Assembly: GCA_019916065.1 (NCBI GenBank) | Contig: CM034236.1 | Span: 53,100,690 to 53,164,689, forward strand | Direction: 5' to 3' | Source of the DNA: Vitellaria paradoxa | Lineage: Eukaryota > Streptophyta > Magnoliopsida > Ericales > Sapotaceae | Length of the DNA stretch: 64,000 nucleotides | Shown: positions 11,241-24,000 of the stretch, piece by piece | Numbering within the stretch: position 1 is the first letter of the stretch | How the letters are laid out: the number at the start of each line of letters is the position of its first letter | The notes under the pieces: generated by a model | What the model saw: the letters and a program-made list of their open reading frames with translations, nothing else | The model's database searches: none | What the model was told of the DNA's origin: nothing | Translations under genes and position numbers: made by a program

Positions 11241-12137
11241 TATGTGCTTTTTTTTTTTTCCCGGATTTTGATTGCTTCCACAATGTTTCTAACTTCTTTT
11301 TCTCCTCCTCAACTGGGTACTCTGTTACAGGGCCTCAATTTAAACTTCAGGAATGGTGAGATCAGAAGATATAACAAAAGGTAGAACGGGATTAGAGAGA
11401 ACCGAAACCGTAACGTAATTGTAACAGTCAGTTCTTAAAATTATCCCTATTTTTTGAAATTTGAAAAAAGGAACAATATACCTGGTCTGTCTTTGATAAT
11501 GGAAGAAGAGATTGAATTATATGTATATGTATATGTGTATGTGTATGTGTATATATATATATATATATGATACGATTTAATTGGATGAATTGTAGTAGGT
11601 GGTTTACAAAGATTCGTGTTGATGTATGATTATGTAACTCTCCCAACGCACATGGTTCAGTTCCAAAGCAAGTTGTATAATTTATAGGACCTGCAAATTC
11701 ACTGTTTTGTTTTTTTTGGTTAACGTCGTTTTTGTAATTTGTAGTACATTGGGGGGCACCACGATGATGCAGCAGTCGTCGATTTCTTAACCAAATTTGC
11801 CCTTTTCTTTTTGGTTATACCACATGGACCCCTCCATTTTTGTTTCGGTCTATGTTGTAAGAGTCCCCAAGTTCTGGCTGTAAATTATGTTCTGTAATTC
11901 AAACAAACTTTTCGCATTAATTAATATTGAAAATTTTACTCTCATCCTGCGAAGCAACTATTCCTCAATTATTGTTGGAAGCTGTTTTATTAATCACTGT
12001 TTTTGCTTCTCTCTCTCTCTCTCCGTTTCTGTGAGCTGAGTAGCCTACATGCATGTTCTTCCATTTCACAGTGTGTGCAACTACTTTTCGATTCTCTTTA
12101 CTGCCGCGTTAGACTACTGAACGGGATTAGGGAGGAA
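11241..12137 (-). promoter_or_regulatory. Upstream region of the remorin-like gene
   Basis: This is the 0.9 kb upstream of the ATG at 11240. It contains a T run directly upstream of the ATG in plus orientation (A-rich leader in minus sense), a TG/TA microsatellite at about 11520-11570 and a (CT)n tract at about 12009-12025. No coding ORF is supported. Promoter function is inferred from position only; no TATA element was confidently assigned. Confidence 0.3.
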
Positions 12138-12145
12138 GGTTGGAC

Positions 12146-12755
12146 TAGGGATGTCAAATATATTCGTATCTAGTGGGTACCCGTTTCACTTATCCTGTTC
12201 GGGGAGGATATGAGGATGTTATTAGCGGAGATGGAAACGCGTATGGAGATTTGAAATGTTACCCACACGGGGACGGGGACTGGTACAATAGTCCTCACCC
12301 CGCCCCGTACCCGTTTAAATATTTATTTGTTAATTTTGTTGGCGTGGTGACTCATTTAGAAGTCCCACATTGGTTTCTCACAAAGAAGCGAAGGTCTTGT
12401 GAGGTTATAAATAAAGACCACTTTATCTTCGGTTAAGTGCATCAGTTAAAGTCAAATATTATATATATATTTTTAATTTTTATTTAATATATATATGTAA
12501 TATATTTTTTTTATTTAATATATATAATATTTATAATAATTTTAAATATTTATTTTATACATATAATATATAATTTGTAATAGTTAATATACTTGGCGGA
12601 TAAACGGGAATGAAGAATTCATTATTTTGTGGGAACGGGTACGGAAAAATTTTTTTTTCTCGAAACGGGGATGGAGACGGGTAAGAGTATTGCTAAACAG
12701 AGACGGGGACAGGAAATGTCATACCCGCCCCATACTCGTCCCGTTGACATCCCTA
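12146..12755. mobile_element. hAT-type MITE, 610 bp, with 8-bp TSD
   Basis: The ends form a perfect 12-bp terminal inverted repeat, TAGGGATGTCAA at 12146 and TTGACATCCCTA ending at 12755. The 8 bases GGTTGGAC flank it exactly on both sides (12138-12145 and 12756-12763). An 8-bp duplication with a TAGGG start is the hAT superfamily pattern. The arms carry repeated GGGGACGGG/CCCGTCCC subterminal motifs and the middle is AT-rich. No transposase is encoded, so it is non-autonomous. Two short ORFs inside are not genes. Confidence 0.85.
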
Positions 12756-12763
12756 GGTTGGAC

Positions 12764-15700
12764 TGAGTATCTAGTGGGGCCCATCAGTTTTTTTGGGGGG
12801 TGGTTGAAATTAGGCCTTAGAAAAAGTTATAATTTAGGCGCGTGACACAATGAAAAACTTCAAAATTTTCTAAAAATTTTTTAAAATTTTTAAAAGTTAT
12901 TTATTTTTTATTTTATTGCACGAAGTACGAACCTATAAATTATATCAAATTGTCTCACTTTTATCTTACTTTTGATCACTCTAAATGTCCCTTAATATTA
13001 TAAATTATATTTGATAAATAAATAATAAATTAATATATACACACAAATAGTACAATCAGTTAGGCTTTTAAATTTTGAACTATATACAACAATTAAAAAG
13101 AATATTTAAATTTTAGAGCAGTTGATCCTTGGAGTAAATTTTTTATCCGAAAAATTCATATATGCTAATCGTACTACTTCCTTGACCGAGACCAATCATT
13201 TTCTAAAATTTTAAAGAGACCACACTGTATTATAAAATAATTTTAGTTACAAAATTACATGCACAGGTATCATTTTTCAAAATTCAAAAGAATCATAGCC
13301 CCCCGACCCTCTCAGCGGACCTAAAAACTCGAAATTGTGTTTGGATATTAAATTAGTTGAAGGGAAAAAAAAATACTTAATAGATATTTAATTATTTATA
13401 AAGATCAGTTATATATTTCAAACAAACGCATTTTATTTAGAATGTCAGAAGAAGAAAGCAGACAGTAAAAATATGTTTGTTTTTTTTTTTTTTTAATTTC
13501 ACCACCGAATTGAATGTAACGTGTAAATTACAGCCATTATTTATTTATTTATTTATTTTTAACGATTCAAGGACTAAAATTAACGCATCAGAATCAAGCA
13601 TGAAATTTCCGTTACCGAGTCAAGTGTTCGCCGAAGACATACAAGATACAACGATGGTCCAAATGCATTGGAATTTGGACCCAACGTTTGAAAAGAGAGG
13701 CTCACATGGATGGTCGGGGGCCCGGGGGGGGGAGGAGTTCCCAAAAATGTTTAATTCGCCCGGTCTTTGAATCATACCGCAAGCAGTCTTTTGAACGAGC
13801 TGGGATTGGAAATGGGAGGGTCTCCATGTTGATGAAAGTAGATAATCTCCGTTTGGTCGCCTTTCAAAAATCGTCAGCCTATGCAGAGAAATGAATTGTT
13901 GCATGAGACCTGCAATGGGGAGGGAGGGAGAGAATGTTACGCGGAGAGGAGCATGTGCTGGGAGATTAAAATTTTCTATTTATTATATGAATTATAATCT
14001 TTACAAATTATACTAATTTGTACAATTTCAAGTACCCCCAATTAAATGCGCGCGCGCGCACTTTGTCAGAGAGTCTACATGCTAAGTAGGTTTCACGAGA
14101 CCGGCAGCTTCCGATCCCCGTTGTCAGCTTCCGCCCCGCTCCAATTCAAAAGAGGAGAGAGGAAAAGAATAAAAGAAGCAGTGGAAAATAAAATAAAAAG
14201 AGGCGGGAAGAAAACAGGAGGGAGCAATTATTCTTTTGTTTAATTCAAAATAAATAAATAAACGAGAAGGGAAAAAGAAAAAAAAAATAATATAAGACAT
14301 ATAGATATATTTTTTTAAATAATCTATAATCATAAATTTAAAGAAGATGAAAAAATAAATATATTGACGTTTTATATTTAAAATTGAATACATATAATAT
14401 TAACTAAAAATAATTTTAAAACTTACACTACAATATTATTCGTTTTAAGTTTAATTAAATTACTCGGATGCATTACAAAAAGTTTACCCATCCTAATAAT
14501 ATTCACCTAAGTATATATATCTTAGAATTTTAACAAAATCTAGTACCCACGTGACTTTAAAATATATTGTACTTAAGAGACAATACTGAATGTTACATAT
14601 ATAACAATTTCTCCACTCAAGTGATGTAAAACAAGAATGTTTTACCGTGCTTTGATAGTAACTTGCACTTCCTTTCATTGACCGTCCACATCCTCCTTTG
14701 TCCATCACATCTCCTCCTTTCACATATGCACACTAGCATGACCCCCACATTTTCAGTCGGATATTTAACTTTGATACTATCTGTAATAACTCATAATTTA
14801 TGAAGTATAATACTGTTAGCTTTAGGTTGTGCTCGAGTTGGTCTTTTTTATTTTTATTTTTTGAAAGGTAACCCTAATGGGTCTCAAAGAAACAAAGAGT
14901 AGCAAAACCCAAAACCAACAATATTATATTATGTAGACACTAAATTGTCACATATGGCAACAGAACTTAAGCGTTCAATTATCTACTTAATACAAAATCT
15001 TTTCTACAATGCCTGTGCCAACCTTGAAGAAATAAAATAATGAAGGTTGCAAAATTTGAGACGGATTATATTGGAATATGCAAATTATGAATCGTTACAA
15101 ATAATACATACCCCTTTCCCAAACCCCTCATTCCAAGTGGAGCGTAAAATCGCAAATTTTAACCTATCGGAAATGAAATGCAAAACAGTACAAGTGTGAT
15201 GAAAGCTAGAGCGAAAAAGATGCCCAATGGAGGCGGCCATATGATCATAGCTCACATACTTCGAGTAAATTCCCCTCCTCAAGTTGTGATGTAAAAGAAT
15301 GAAAAAAATGAAAATGAATAAACGGGTACCCTTTTAGTTTAGTTGATCACTAAAACAGTACAAATAATTTTAATTACTAACAATTTTTCTTTGCCCCACA
15401 AATCTAGATTAGGAAAAAAAGAAAGGGTTAACTAATTGCATCTTTTCCCTTGACAATCAAGCCCAAATAAATAATTTCATTTTCTTTTTCCTCTAGAATT
15501 AAGAATAAAAAATAATTAAAAAAGTAAATTTTGCCCTACAAATATGGAATTATCATCCAATCATTGACTTCAGAATCATTGTAGACTTATTTGGTCATTA
15601 ATTTTAGTGTCATTAGAGACTTACGCCGTCATGAATTTCAGGGCCACTATACGCTCGTCTAATTGTTAACTTCAAATCCCAAAAAATTAGTCGAAAACCA

Positions 15701-18020
15701 CCTCCAAACGCCCAAGTAAACAACAACAGATACGGGATGATCGTATTCCAGGATCAATCAGATGGTCCCCCAGGCCATCTCCTATTCACCGGTGGTGGCA
15801 TTGGGGGCATCACATGTACGTCAGTCATCTTTATGACCAAATAGGTTTGTACCTTTTACATTTTTAGTTTTAATTTTTTTTAGCACACAAAGGTTATCAA
15901 ACTAAAGCACCGTTTAGACTGACAAAAAAACTTTGAAAAATAGTAAAAAATACTGAAAAATTTTAAAAATTATTCGCTTTTTATCTCACTACACGAATTA
16001 TGAACTCACTACTTATTTTATTTTATCTCATTTTTTGTTACTACAATCGCAATGAAATTAATAGTTCTGAACTACCAACCTAACTATCCATAGGTTAGTG
16101 CACGCTAGGCACCCAAATCCAACCCCCAGTGCAAGTCAGATGGAGAATTGCTTCCAAGGTAGTTCTATGGAAAATAATAATACTGCTAGAAACATATACC
16201 AGAATTTATTATTATTAGAATGATGTGACAACAACAATTTGAGTAATAAAAACACATACTAGTAGGCAATTATTTTAAAAATGATAGGTTCCCAAGCAGT
16301 CATGTCATTCTGGAAATGAATTCTATCAATAAATTCTGATAGCATTACTCTAGTTCTATATAAGTAATCAAAGCCCCCAAACAGAGGAGAGATGATGTAG
16401 GAGAGGACAGAGACCGCATCCCAACAAAAAAAAAAAAAAAGAAGGAAACTATTGTGGAAGCTAGCCTCAAGCCCCTGCTGCTGCTGAGGTCACTCTCAGG
16501 TCTCAACTACCTAACCTCGTTTAAATAAGATTTCTCAAGCAATTGAAGTCACTAAAGAAAACAGGGTCATTCTATTGCTTAATTATTGACATTTCACTCT
16601 CAACTTTTTAATCCTTTTACCTCAACTCCCATACAATTTAACATTAAAACCAACAAGAGGGGAAAAAAACTCATTTAAATTTTCATGGAATACATCAAGC
16701 ATTATTTAAACCACCTTTCTTTAAGAACGTACCAAACACACTCAAGATATAATATTTAATGGCCTCAATTTTTAACATCCGAGCACATCATGGCACCATC
16801 CTTCAGGGAAAGCAAAAAGGCTAATGGTTAAGAACATAACATCAAATTTAATCTTACACCACTCAAATAACAAACTGCATATTGTCACAAGAACAAAAGT
16901 TTAGCCAAATGTTTCAGTGTACATTTGGCACTAGGATTGAGCATATGGGGCACATTCATATTGGTTTTTATACCCCTTACAGGAACATGGATGGCAGGAG
17001 ATATTAAAGTACGCAAAATCAAACAACAAGTAACAACCCTATGGTGAAAAGCAGCTCCATACCTTCACAACCTTTTACGTGGGATGCTACTTCAGTGTAC
17101 CCCAGACAACTTGGATTTGACCAGAAATGGGGGCAGAAAACAGATAAAACACAAAACCAGTACCCAAAAAGTTTAAACATTTACCATGCCTTTCCTCAAG
17201 TGGCCCTAAGAAGAAGTGGCCTTGAGTAGTTGAAAGATCCAATCTTGCCAGTGATTCATTATTCCATGACAGGCATCCATCTGATCCCCAGAACATTGTC
17301 CTCTGCATAAATCTATTTTTGTCACAAATCTCTTTTTGCCACAAGTTTATTTCACAAATCTATTTCTCTCAGACGGACAAACCGTGTAAATGAAAATTTC
17401 CATTCTGTTTTATCATATCAGCAATAAAATTGTTTATCACTTCCAAATACGGGCCACATCTGGGTGCCCAACACTAGAGGAGGTGGAATACTACTAAAGT
17501 AGGGACGTGTAAGATTCATTTCTAAGGATCCAAGTTCCAAACATTCAAGTGACTTGGTGTTCTTCAAAACTATTTCTTGTGCATCTTTCTCACTTGCGTA
17601 CTTTGTGAGTGTTTTGCTTCCTAAAAAATGAGTTAAGCCGACTTAGCACTACAACAAAGGGAATTAGTGTCGCCACACCGATTGAGGTTGAGAAATTTTA
17701 AGCCCGTGACAAATTCAACCAAATGCATATATGTCAATTATTTTTTTACAATAGGTGATTAATAGAAATATATGTGCTTGCTATATAAAATTTAATGTGA
17801 ATTTATGTATGTACAAGAACATAGTGAGCAGAGCTGAGTCGTGCACAAGCTCTTGCTCAAAAATAAAACTCAGAAAACATGTCCACAAAATGAAAAAACA
17901 AGAAAGCATCCGTTTGTGAGCCAAACGTGAGCTATTCACGAATGGCTCAGTCCATTTGCAGCTCTATTCTCTATCACTGTCTTACTGTCATGGAAATCAG
18001 ACCCTACATTTGTGTACCAT
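12764..18020. other. Long intergenic stretch with MITE copies, no supported gene
   Basis: Contents seen by eye: Tourist-like MITE copies at about 12840-13000 and 15905-16060 (shared blocks ttttatctcactacacgaat and ttatgaactcac); a GC-richer patch at 13610-13960; alternating (GC) at 14048-14060; A/T homopolymers; and a CACTA-like terminus (CACTACAACAAA) near 17648. Short ORFs at 13477-13904, 14046-14393 and 17041-17344 show no motif and no partner exons I could join. Confidence 0.4.
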
Positions 18021-18028
18021 CCCAAGAC

Positions 18029-18736
18029 CTAAGTTGCGCAGATCCCCCAAAACTGTGGAATACCCACTCTGGTGCGGGTGTAGATGTGGGTACGGAGTCG
18101 GGTACGGCACTTTTAATCTGGATACGACTGTGATGATTAGTTGAAAGAATCATCCATTTTGAATTTATCTGGCCATGGCATTTTCTGGCCATGGTGTTCT
18201 CCATCCAAAGAGTTCTTTGGAAGGCTTCAACCTTTTGTCTTCTTTGCGTTGATTACATAAAGATAATTAAGTTTTACAACCTTTATGTATATTACATAGA
18301 AGTCACATGTCCCAAGCAAGCTATTAATTACATTAACATTAATTACACTAACAGAAACATTCCCATGTGAGACTTTTGCTCTTCCATTTGTGTATATAGA
18401 CTTTTTCTCTTCCATTTTGTGTATTATGTATATAGAGAGAGAGAGAGTCAGTAGACGAAAGGACAAACGACAAATAATTAAAAATATATACTTATAATAT
18501 TAATTTATAAAATAATTAAAAATTACATGGAAATACGAAAGGGCAAACGATAAATAATTAAAAATATATACTTATAATATTAATTTATAAAATAATTAAA
18601 AATTACATGACGTATCCTAGTACCCGTATCCGAATTCGGATCCATATCCGCGTATCCTCTATTCTCTAAACTTGCATTATCCGACACCTAGATTCACACC
18701 CGCACCCGATTCGAGTCTGGGATCCGAGCAACATAG
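18029..18736. mobile_element. hAT-type MITE, 708 bp, with 8-bp TSD
   Basis: The left end reads CTAAGTTGCGCAGATCCC and the inverted right end reads CTATGTTGCTCGGATCCC, an 18-bp imperfect inverted repeat. The flanks CCCAAGAC (18021-18028 and 18737-18744) are identical, an 8-bp target duplication. Subterminal arms repeat GGGTGCGGGTG and GGGTACGG motifs. An internal 80-bp tandem duplication and a GA tract lie between the arms. No transposase ORF is present. The terminus resembles a plant hAT-MITE type that I recall as common, but I cannot name it. Confidence 0.85.
18457..18609. repeat. 80-bp tandem duplication inside the hAT MITE
   Basis: Unit 1 is 18457-18536 and unit 2 is 18537-18609, with landmarks caaataattaaaaatatata and gataaataattaaaaatata. 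They are nearly identical apart from two or three bases near the start. Confidence 0.9.
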
Positions 18737-18884
18737 CCCAAGACCCCACATTGTGTCTTCAAATCTCATTGAACATAAAAGAATGATGTCAAGTGTCTGA
18801 ATGTTGTAATTTTGTATCAGACAAAAGGAAGAGGAGAAAAAGAAAGAGAGGAGTAATTAAGTTAAAAATTATCCACAAGACAAA

Positions 18885-18921
18885 TCCCCCCCCCCCCCCA
18901 AAAAAAAAAAAAAAAAAAAAA
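18885..18921. repeat. C-run followed by A-run
   Basis: About 12 C followed by about 21 A. On the other strand it is T-run then G-run, the same layout as tracts at 20018 and 21205. Confidence 0.9.
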
Positions 18922-19048
18922 CCTCCACAAAAGCAATTACTTATCACAAATTAAAAATAAAAGGAAACAAATTTTCCACAAGAACAATTACTTGTAAGAG
19001 AATAAAAATAAATAACAGCACCTATATGCAGCAACTATTACTTGTTAA

Positions 19049-19946
19049 TCCCAAAGGCCCTCTCATTCCAAAGTATGGACAAAGGCTCATCTGTGACATT
19101 GGTATCTCAGTGGACTCTATGGTTTCCTCTGTCATTGCAAACAACAGATGGGCGTGGCCATTCCCAAATACTTGGGAATTACAGGAAATTGTAAGCTCTA
19201 ACATGATGAATATGCCACCTAATTGCACAAGGGCTGATAAATTCACATGGCTGGTTTGTAAAACACATGAATACTTTTTGGCCTCCACTTGGAAAACCAT
19301 TAGACAACAACATGCTGCAGTGATCTGACATAAGTTGGTCTAGTTTCCCAAAAACAAACCAAGGCACAGTTTCATCCTATGGCTAGCCATTAAACAAAGA
19401 CTTAACACTAAAGATAAGCTTGTTCAATGAGGAAGCATTGCAGATGCTACAAGTGATCTCTATAGGCAAAATGCAGACTCTTGATCATTTGTTCTTTGAA
19501 TGCTCCTTCCTCACATGAAATTTGGAGATCCATCCTCCAGTTATGCAAAATCTCAAAAGACCAAACAAAAGTGGGCAGACAAAGTAGCGTATGCTGTTGG
19601 AAAATCTAGCAAGAAGTCCTTCACTAGTACTATCCACAAACTAGTTTGGTCATCCATGGTGTACAATATATGGATTGAAAGGAATGCTCGGGCTTTCAGA
19701 GGATTATCAACTTCTACTCATATGATTGTCAGGAAAATTGTACAAGAAGTAAGAATTAAGGCCATGTAATTTGCTAAGATTATACCTTTAGATGCTAATA
19801 TCGAGACTTGTAAAATTTTAGGAATCCCTATCTTTTGCATAGATATTAGATAGTAACTATTCTTTTGTACGTCGAGGTTATGCCCCCTGGACTATGTAAT
19901 TTATTCTCCTTTTAATCCAAATTATCTTACTTACCAAAAAAAAAAA
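19049..19946 (+). mobile_element. 5'-truncated LINE (L1 type) with 10-bp TSD
   Basis: Conceptual translation from 19049 reads NPKGPLIPKYGQRLICDI, NRWAWPFPNTWELQEI, RADKFTWL and RHSFILWLAIKQRLNTKDKL, then after frame changes VWSSMVYNIWIERNARAFRG. This is the C-terminal region of plant L1 ORF2, including the zinc-binding RVT region (zf-RVT). The element ends in CTTACTTACC plus an A run at 19936-19946. TACTTGTTAA lies on both sides (19039-19048 and 19947-19956), a target-site duplication. Several stops and at least one frameshift make it inactive. It encodes no RT catalytic core. Confidence 0.75.
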
Positions 19947-20017
19947 TACTTGTTAAAAAATAAAATTAAACAAATTATGTACCAGAACAGTGGATAGATT
20001 TATACAGCTCAGATTTT

Positions 20018-20037
20018 TTTTTTGGGGGGGGGGGGGG
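20018..20037. repeat. T-run followed by G-run
   Basis: About 10 T followed by about 13 G. It is potentially quadruplex-forming and an assembly-prone position. Confidence 0.85.
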
Positions 20038-20166
20038 AAAGGATACCCTGCATAAGGAAGAGGATAAAATCCCAACGAATGTTTTGAGTATTCTTAGTGC
20101 ACATCCATTTGGTTTTGGTTTTTCTTTTCCTATGCATTAGAGGGAGATCTTGTTGTGTGCCATACG

Positions 20167-20396
20167 TATTTTGCACACAATTTTTTTCCCAATTGAGTAA
20201 GAAAAATAAAAGTAATTTTTTCAAACTATTATTCAGCAATAGATGAAAATTTGAACTTTTGAAGAAAGATTAAACTAACACCTATTTTGCACACAATTTT
20301 TTTTCCCAATTGAGTAAGAAAAATAAAAGTAATTTTTTCAAACCATTATTCAGCAATAGATGAAAATTTGACCTTTTGAAGAAAGATTAAACTAAG
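20167..20396. repeat. 116-bp tandem duplication
   Basis: Copy 1 starts at 20167 and copy 2 at 20283, both opening tattttgcacacaatttttt and closing at the 'aagattaaactaa' block. The two copies differ by about three bases and one T-run length. It lies downstream of the 488-aa gene. Confidence 0.9.
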
Positions 20397-21024
20397 TGTT
20401 AGAACCCATCATACCTTCTACATCAACAGGTCAATGTCCTTGAAGTAGCTCACAGCACAAAATATATGAAACAACTGCAGCTCATGACTTGATGGACATG
20501 ATATTTGACAAATAGAACCATAGGGATCATAGAGAATACAGAGCAGGCAACTGAACTCAAGATAAAATGAGTTAGATTTCATTTTAAGATGTTAAAGTAA
20601 ATAGACCAAGAGGGAAATAAAATTTAACAGCTCCATGAACTAAAAAGTAAGGAGAACTTACTTCCTCAACAACTATAGTTGATCCACGAATCCCCTCAAC
20701 TGGCATAAATCAATATAATTTGGCCAGAAACATAAATGCCCTACAAAATATACATCTAAGGTTGTAATATGTTTGTGAGGAACACCCAAAAAAAAAGGCA
20801 TAAAGTTAGCATTCTATTTCTAAGTGTTTTGAGCCTGCCAGTCTTAGTTGCAAAACTGTTATTGCTTCAAAAAATTTTAAGTTTGAACAGCCACAGTTAA
20901 ATCTTGTCATACAGAAACCTAATACAACTTATTTATCAAAAAGCCAAAAGAAACATAAGACAATTGAACAACAATCACAAAGTTTGAACTGGACTCACCA
21001 CTATAGAACAACCATCCAGCACCT
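20397..21024 (-). other. 3' flank of the 488-aa gene
   Basis: No gene. It should contain the 3' UTR of the minus-strand gene ending at 21025. AT-rich; no polyadenylation signal was assigned with confidence. Confidence 0.3.
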
Positions 21025-24000
21025 TCAGGAAATTGCATACACGAATAAGCATCCTGCAGAGCAGGTATGAACAATGTCAAAGAAATGAAAACTTGCCAAC
21101 GAAGAATAGGGTAGAAAAAAACTTCCAACAAATCAGATAATTGTATTATTTAGGTATTGCATTTGTTCCGGCATTATTATTCCTCTAGCATTTTCAAAAC
21201 AAAGAAAGGATTTTTTTTCTTTTTTTTTTTGCCCCGGGGGGGGGGGGGGGAGGGGGGATTTTGCGAGATACAGAAGGTAGAAGGATAAGAAGTTTACTAC
21301 TAGTTTCTCAATCAATGCAATCAAAGTTCATAATGTTTTATTTGCAAAAGAGGAAAAGCTAGACTTTATTTCCCCTAAAAAAATTTACTAGCAGCAACGG
21401 GGTAATATATTTTGCACAATGATGTAGTTACCATATGTATTTAATATAACAAAACTGTCTACAATCTACAAAGCGACAAAATAAATTTCTTCAAAGAACC
21501 CATGACATACCTTGTCCAAGAATCAAAATTGCATTTGTAGCCAAGGGAATCATATCTTGAATCTTTTCACTGGCTAATATTGCTTGAATAACTGGCAAAA
21601 CAAATCAAAAATAGCATAATCTCATTATATAAGTTCAATTACAAGCATTCAAAAATTACATTCATATGATAAGTGACATGGAATCGCAAGATGAGAAATG
21701 CCAGGTGAAACAAATGTCCCACATAAGTTGAATCACCCAAAAACAATTCATAGAAGCGACAAAAAATAGTTATAATAGAAACTAAGAAATACATAACAAA
21801 AGCACGCAAGATAAATAGCCACTTTGCTGAAAACAAATTCTGTGAATGAATTTTGATACAAGTGTCAATTTTTTGCGTGTAGCAGTGATATACTCGAGCA
21901 AACTGAGAGCTACATAAAAGAAATTGCCGGTTGTGTCCAACATTCAAACTAAATTTTTTTCCCGGTAAATTTTCTTAAACTTTCACTTGAAAATATCAGA
22001 GAAAGACAAGCGTACAAATAAGAAACCCTTTACATAGCATTCAAGAAGCTATATTTCGCTAGATATTGCACAAAAAAACCACCACAATATTGATAGCAGG
22101 AGAGTGAGAGCTTGCCAGATGTTGGCCAAAACAAGTTATTAAGAAACAGGAGTTGGAGGCTTCATTCAAAGTCAATTACAGATTAGTTTAAAGAGCTTAA
22201 ATAAATAAGATTCACAATTGCAAAAACCTGGAATTTGTATTTCCTTCTCTTCACTGTCTTTTTTGTCACTTTCACCGGCAGAAGTATCCATGTCAGGTAC
22301 TGCCAGTGTGTGCACTGTATGGCTTCCATCCGAAATCCAAACCATTTGTGTTCCTGGAAGATAATGACAAGTTCCCTTTAGTCTTGGTTCTGGATAGAGA
22401 TTTAGAACAACGATCTCATGATATCTAACTGGTAACAATATATATGGGCTCCCAGAAGTCAGGGCAACTGCCCATTTGTATGTCACCACTCAGGTGTTGA
22501 GCCACAAAAAGATTTATGTGGTCTACCAACTCCACTAGAAAATCCAAAAATTATTAAAAAAAAAAAATTTGAATTTTTAGGGTTTTTCATATTTGTATGT
22601 ACTCCTAGTTCCAAAGGGACAAAGCTAAGTAAATTGAAATCTAAAAGAACAATATAATCTCAAGAAGACAAAAATTCACATGTAGTACTACATTAGAGTT
22701 TTACCCACTTTTCTTTATATTGTAGCCTCTTTCTTTTGCATTTACCTCTCTCTCTCTCTCTCTCTACATTTAAACAATGCGTTGGAATTGACACGCTACC
22801 AACCTTGACCTAGTAATAAAAAAAATATACATGCGCACACAAACGACAAGGGGGTGGAAGGCCAGAAGAATAACCTAGTGTGGCAAAATATTTCCTCCTC
22901 TGCTGATTTTCTTTTTCAATTGAATTTATATTAACTAAAGAGAACCGGATTAAAACTGTTGAAGTATATTTATTTATTTTCTGAATCAACTGCTAACCTT
23001 TTACTCATGTTCATGTTTGTTTGTAGCATGGGATTTATCGGGTTTATCTCTTCCAATTTTATTCTTGAAAAGGAATTGATTTTGCTGGGCGTATGTTATT
23101 AGATGTCTTTTTTTTTAACATGTGATAGGATTAGGAACAAGGAGATTAAGGGTAAAGTAGGAATAGTACCAATTGACGATAAAATGAGAGAAAACCGATT
23201 AAGATGCTTTGACCATGTTAGAAGGCGTCCAGCAGAGGCACCTGTTAGAAGGTGTGAAAGTATGGAGATTGCCAGGAGTAGGAAAGGTAGAGGAAGACCC
23301 AAGAGAAGCTGGAAAGAAACCATTAAACATGACCTGACCTACCTAGATTTATCGGAGGACGTGCCCCTAAACAGATCTAATTGGCGTCGACAAATCCATA
23401 TAGCCGACCCCACCTAATGGGAAAAGGCTTGGTTCGGTTTGGTTTGGTTTGGTTTATGTGATGCACAGCTATTCTTTCATATTCGTACGCTTATTTAGGG
23501 TGTACAATGAAAATTATGCTTACCTTAGGCTAATTTTAATATATAATTCTGACATTATTGCTTATAAGTGATTGTGCATTAACATTTCACTGTATAATTT
23601 CATCTAAGCTTTTATTTTAGATCAGGTTAAGACTTATGAGAAGCCTTCGGAAAGCCTTAGCCTCTATAGCTAGGTTTTTATCTCCTCTCTTGATTTGGGT
23701 AAGAACCACAGCCATGGAAGGCCAAGACTTGTGTCTCAATATCATTAATCTTAATAATTATGCAATAAGATTTTTTTTTTTTTAATGAGGTCCTTACTGT
23801 TTACAACCTATGTATAGGTTATTCTTACAATATGTAAAAAATACTATACATATTACCCTATCAAATAAATCATTGTGATTCTGCACAATTAAAGTTGATA
23901 ATATTGATGAATTGTTAAATGAAACTACTGGAGAAATTTTCTGGCCCTACTGTTCACACCATTTGACAAGATTTTCAAGGAAATCCACCACAACAGTATG

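Noticed and set aside
17648..17730. CACTA transposon
   Set aside because: Only one CACTACAACAAA end is visible; no matching inverted end or 3-bp duplication was found.
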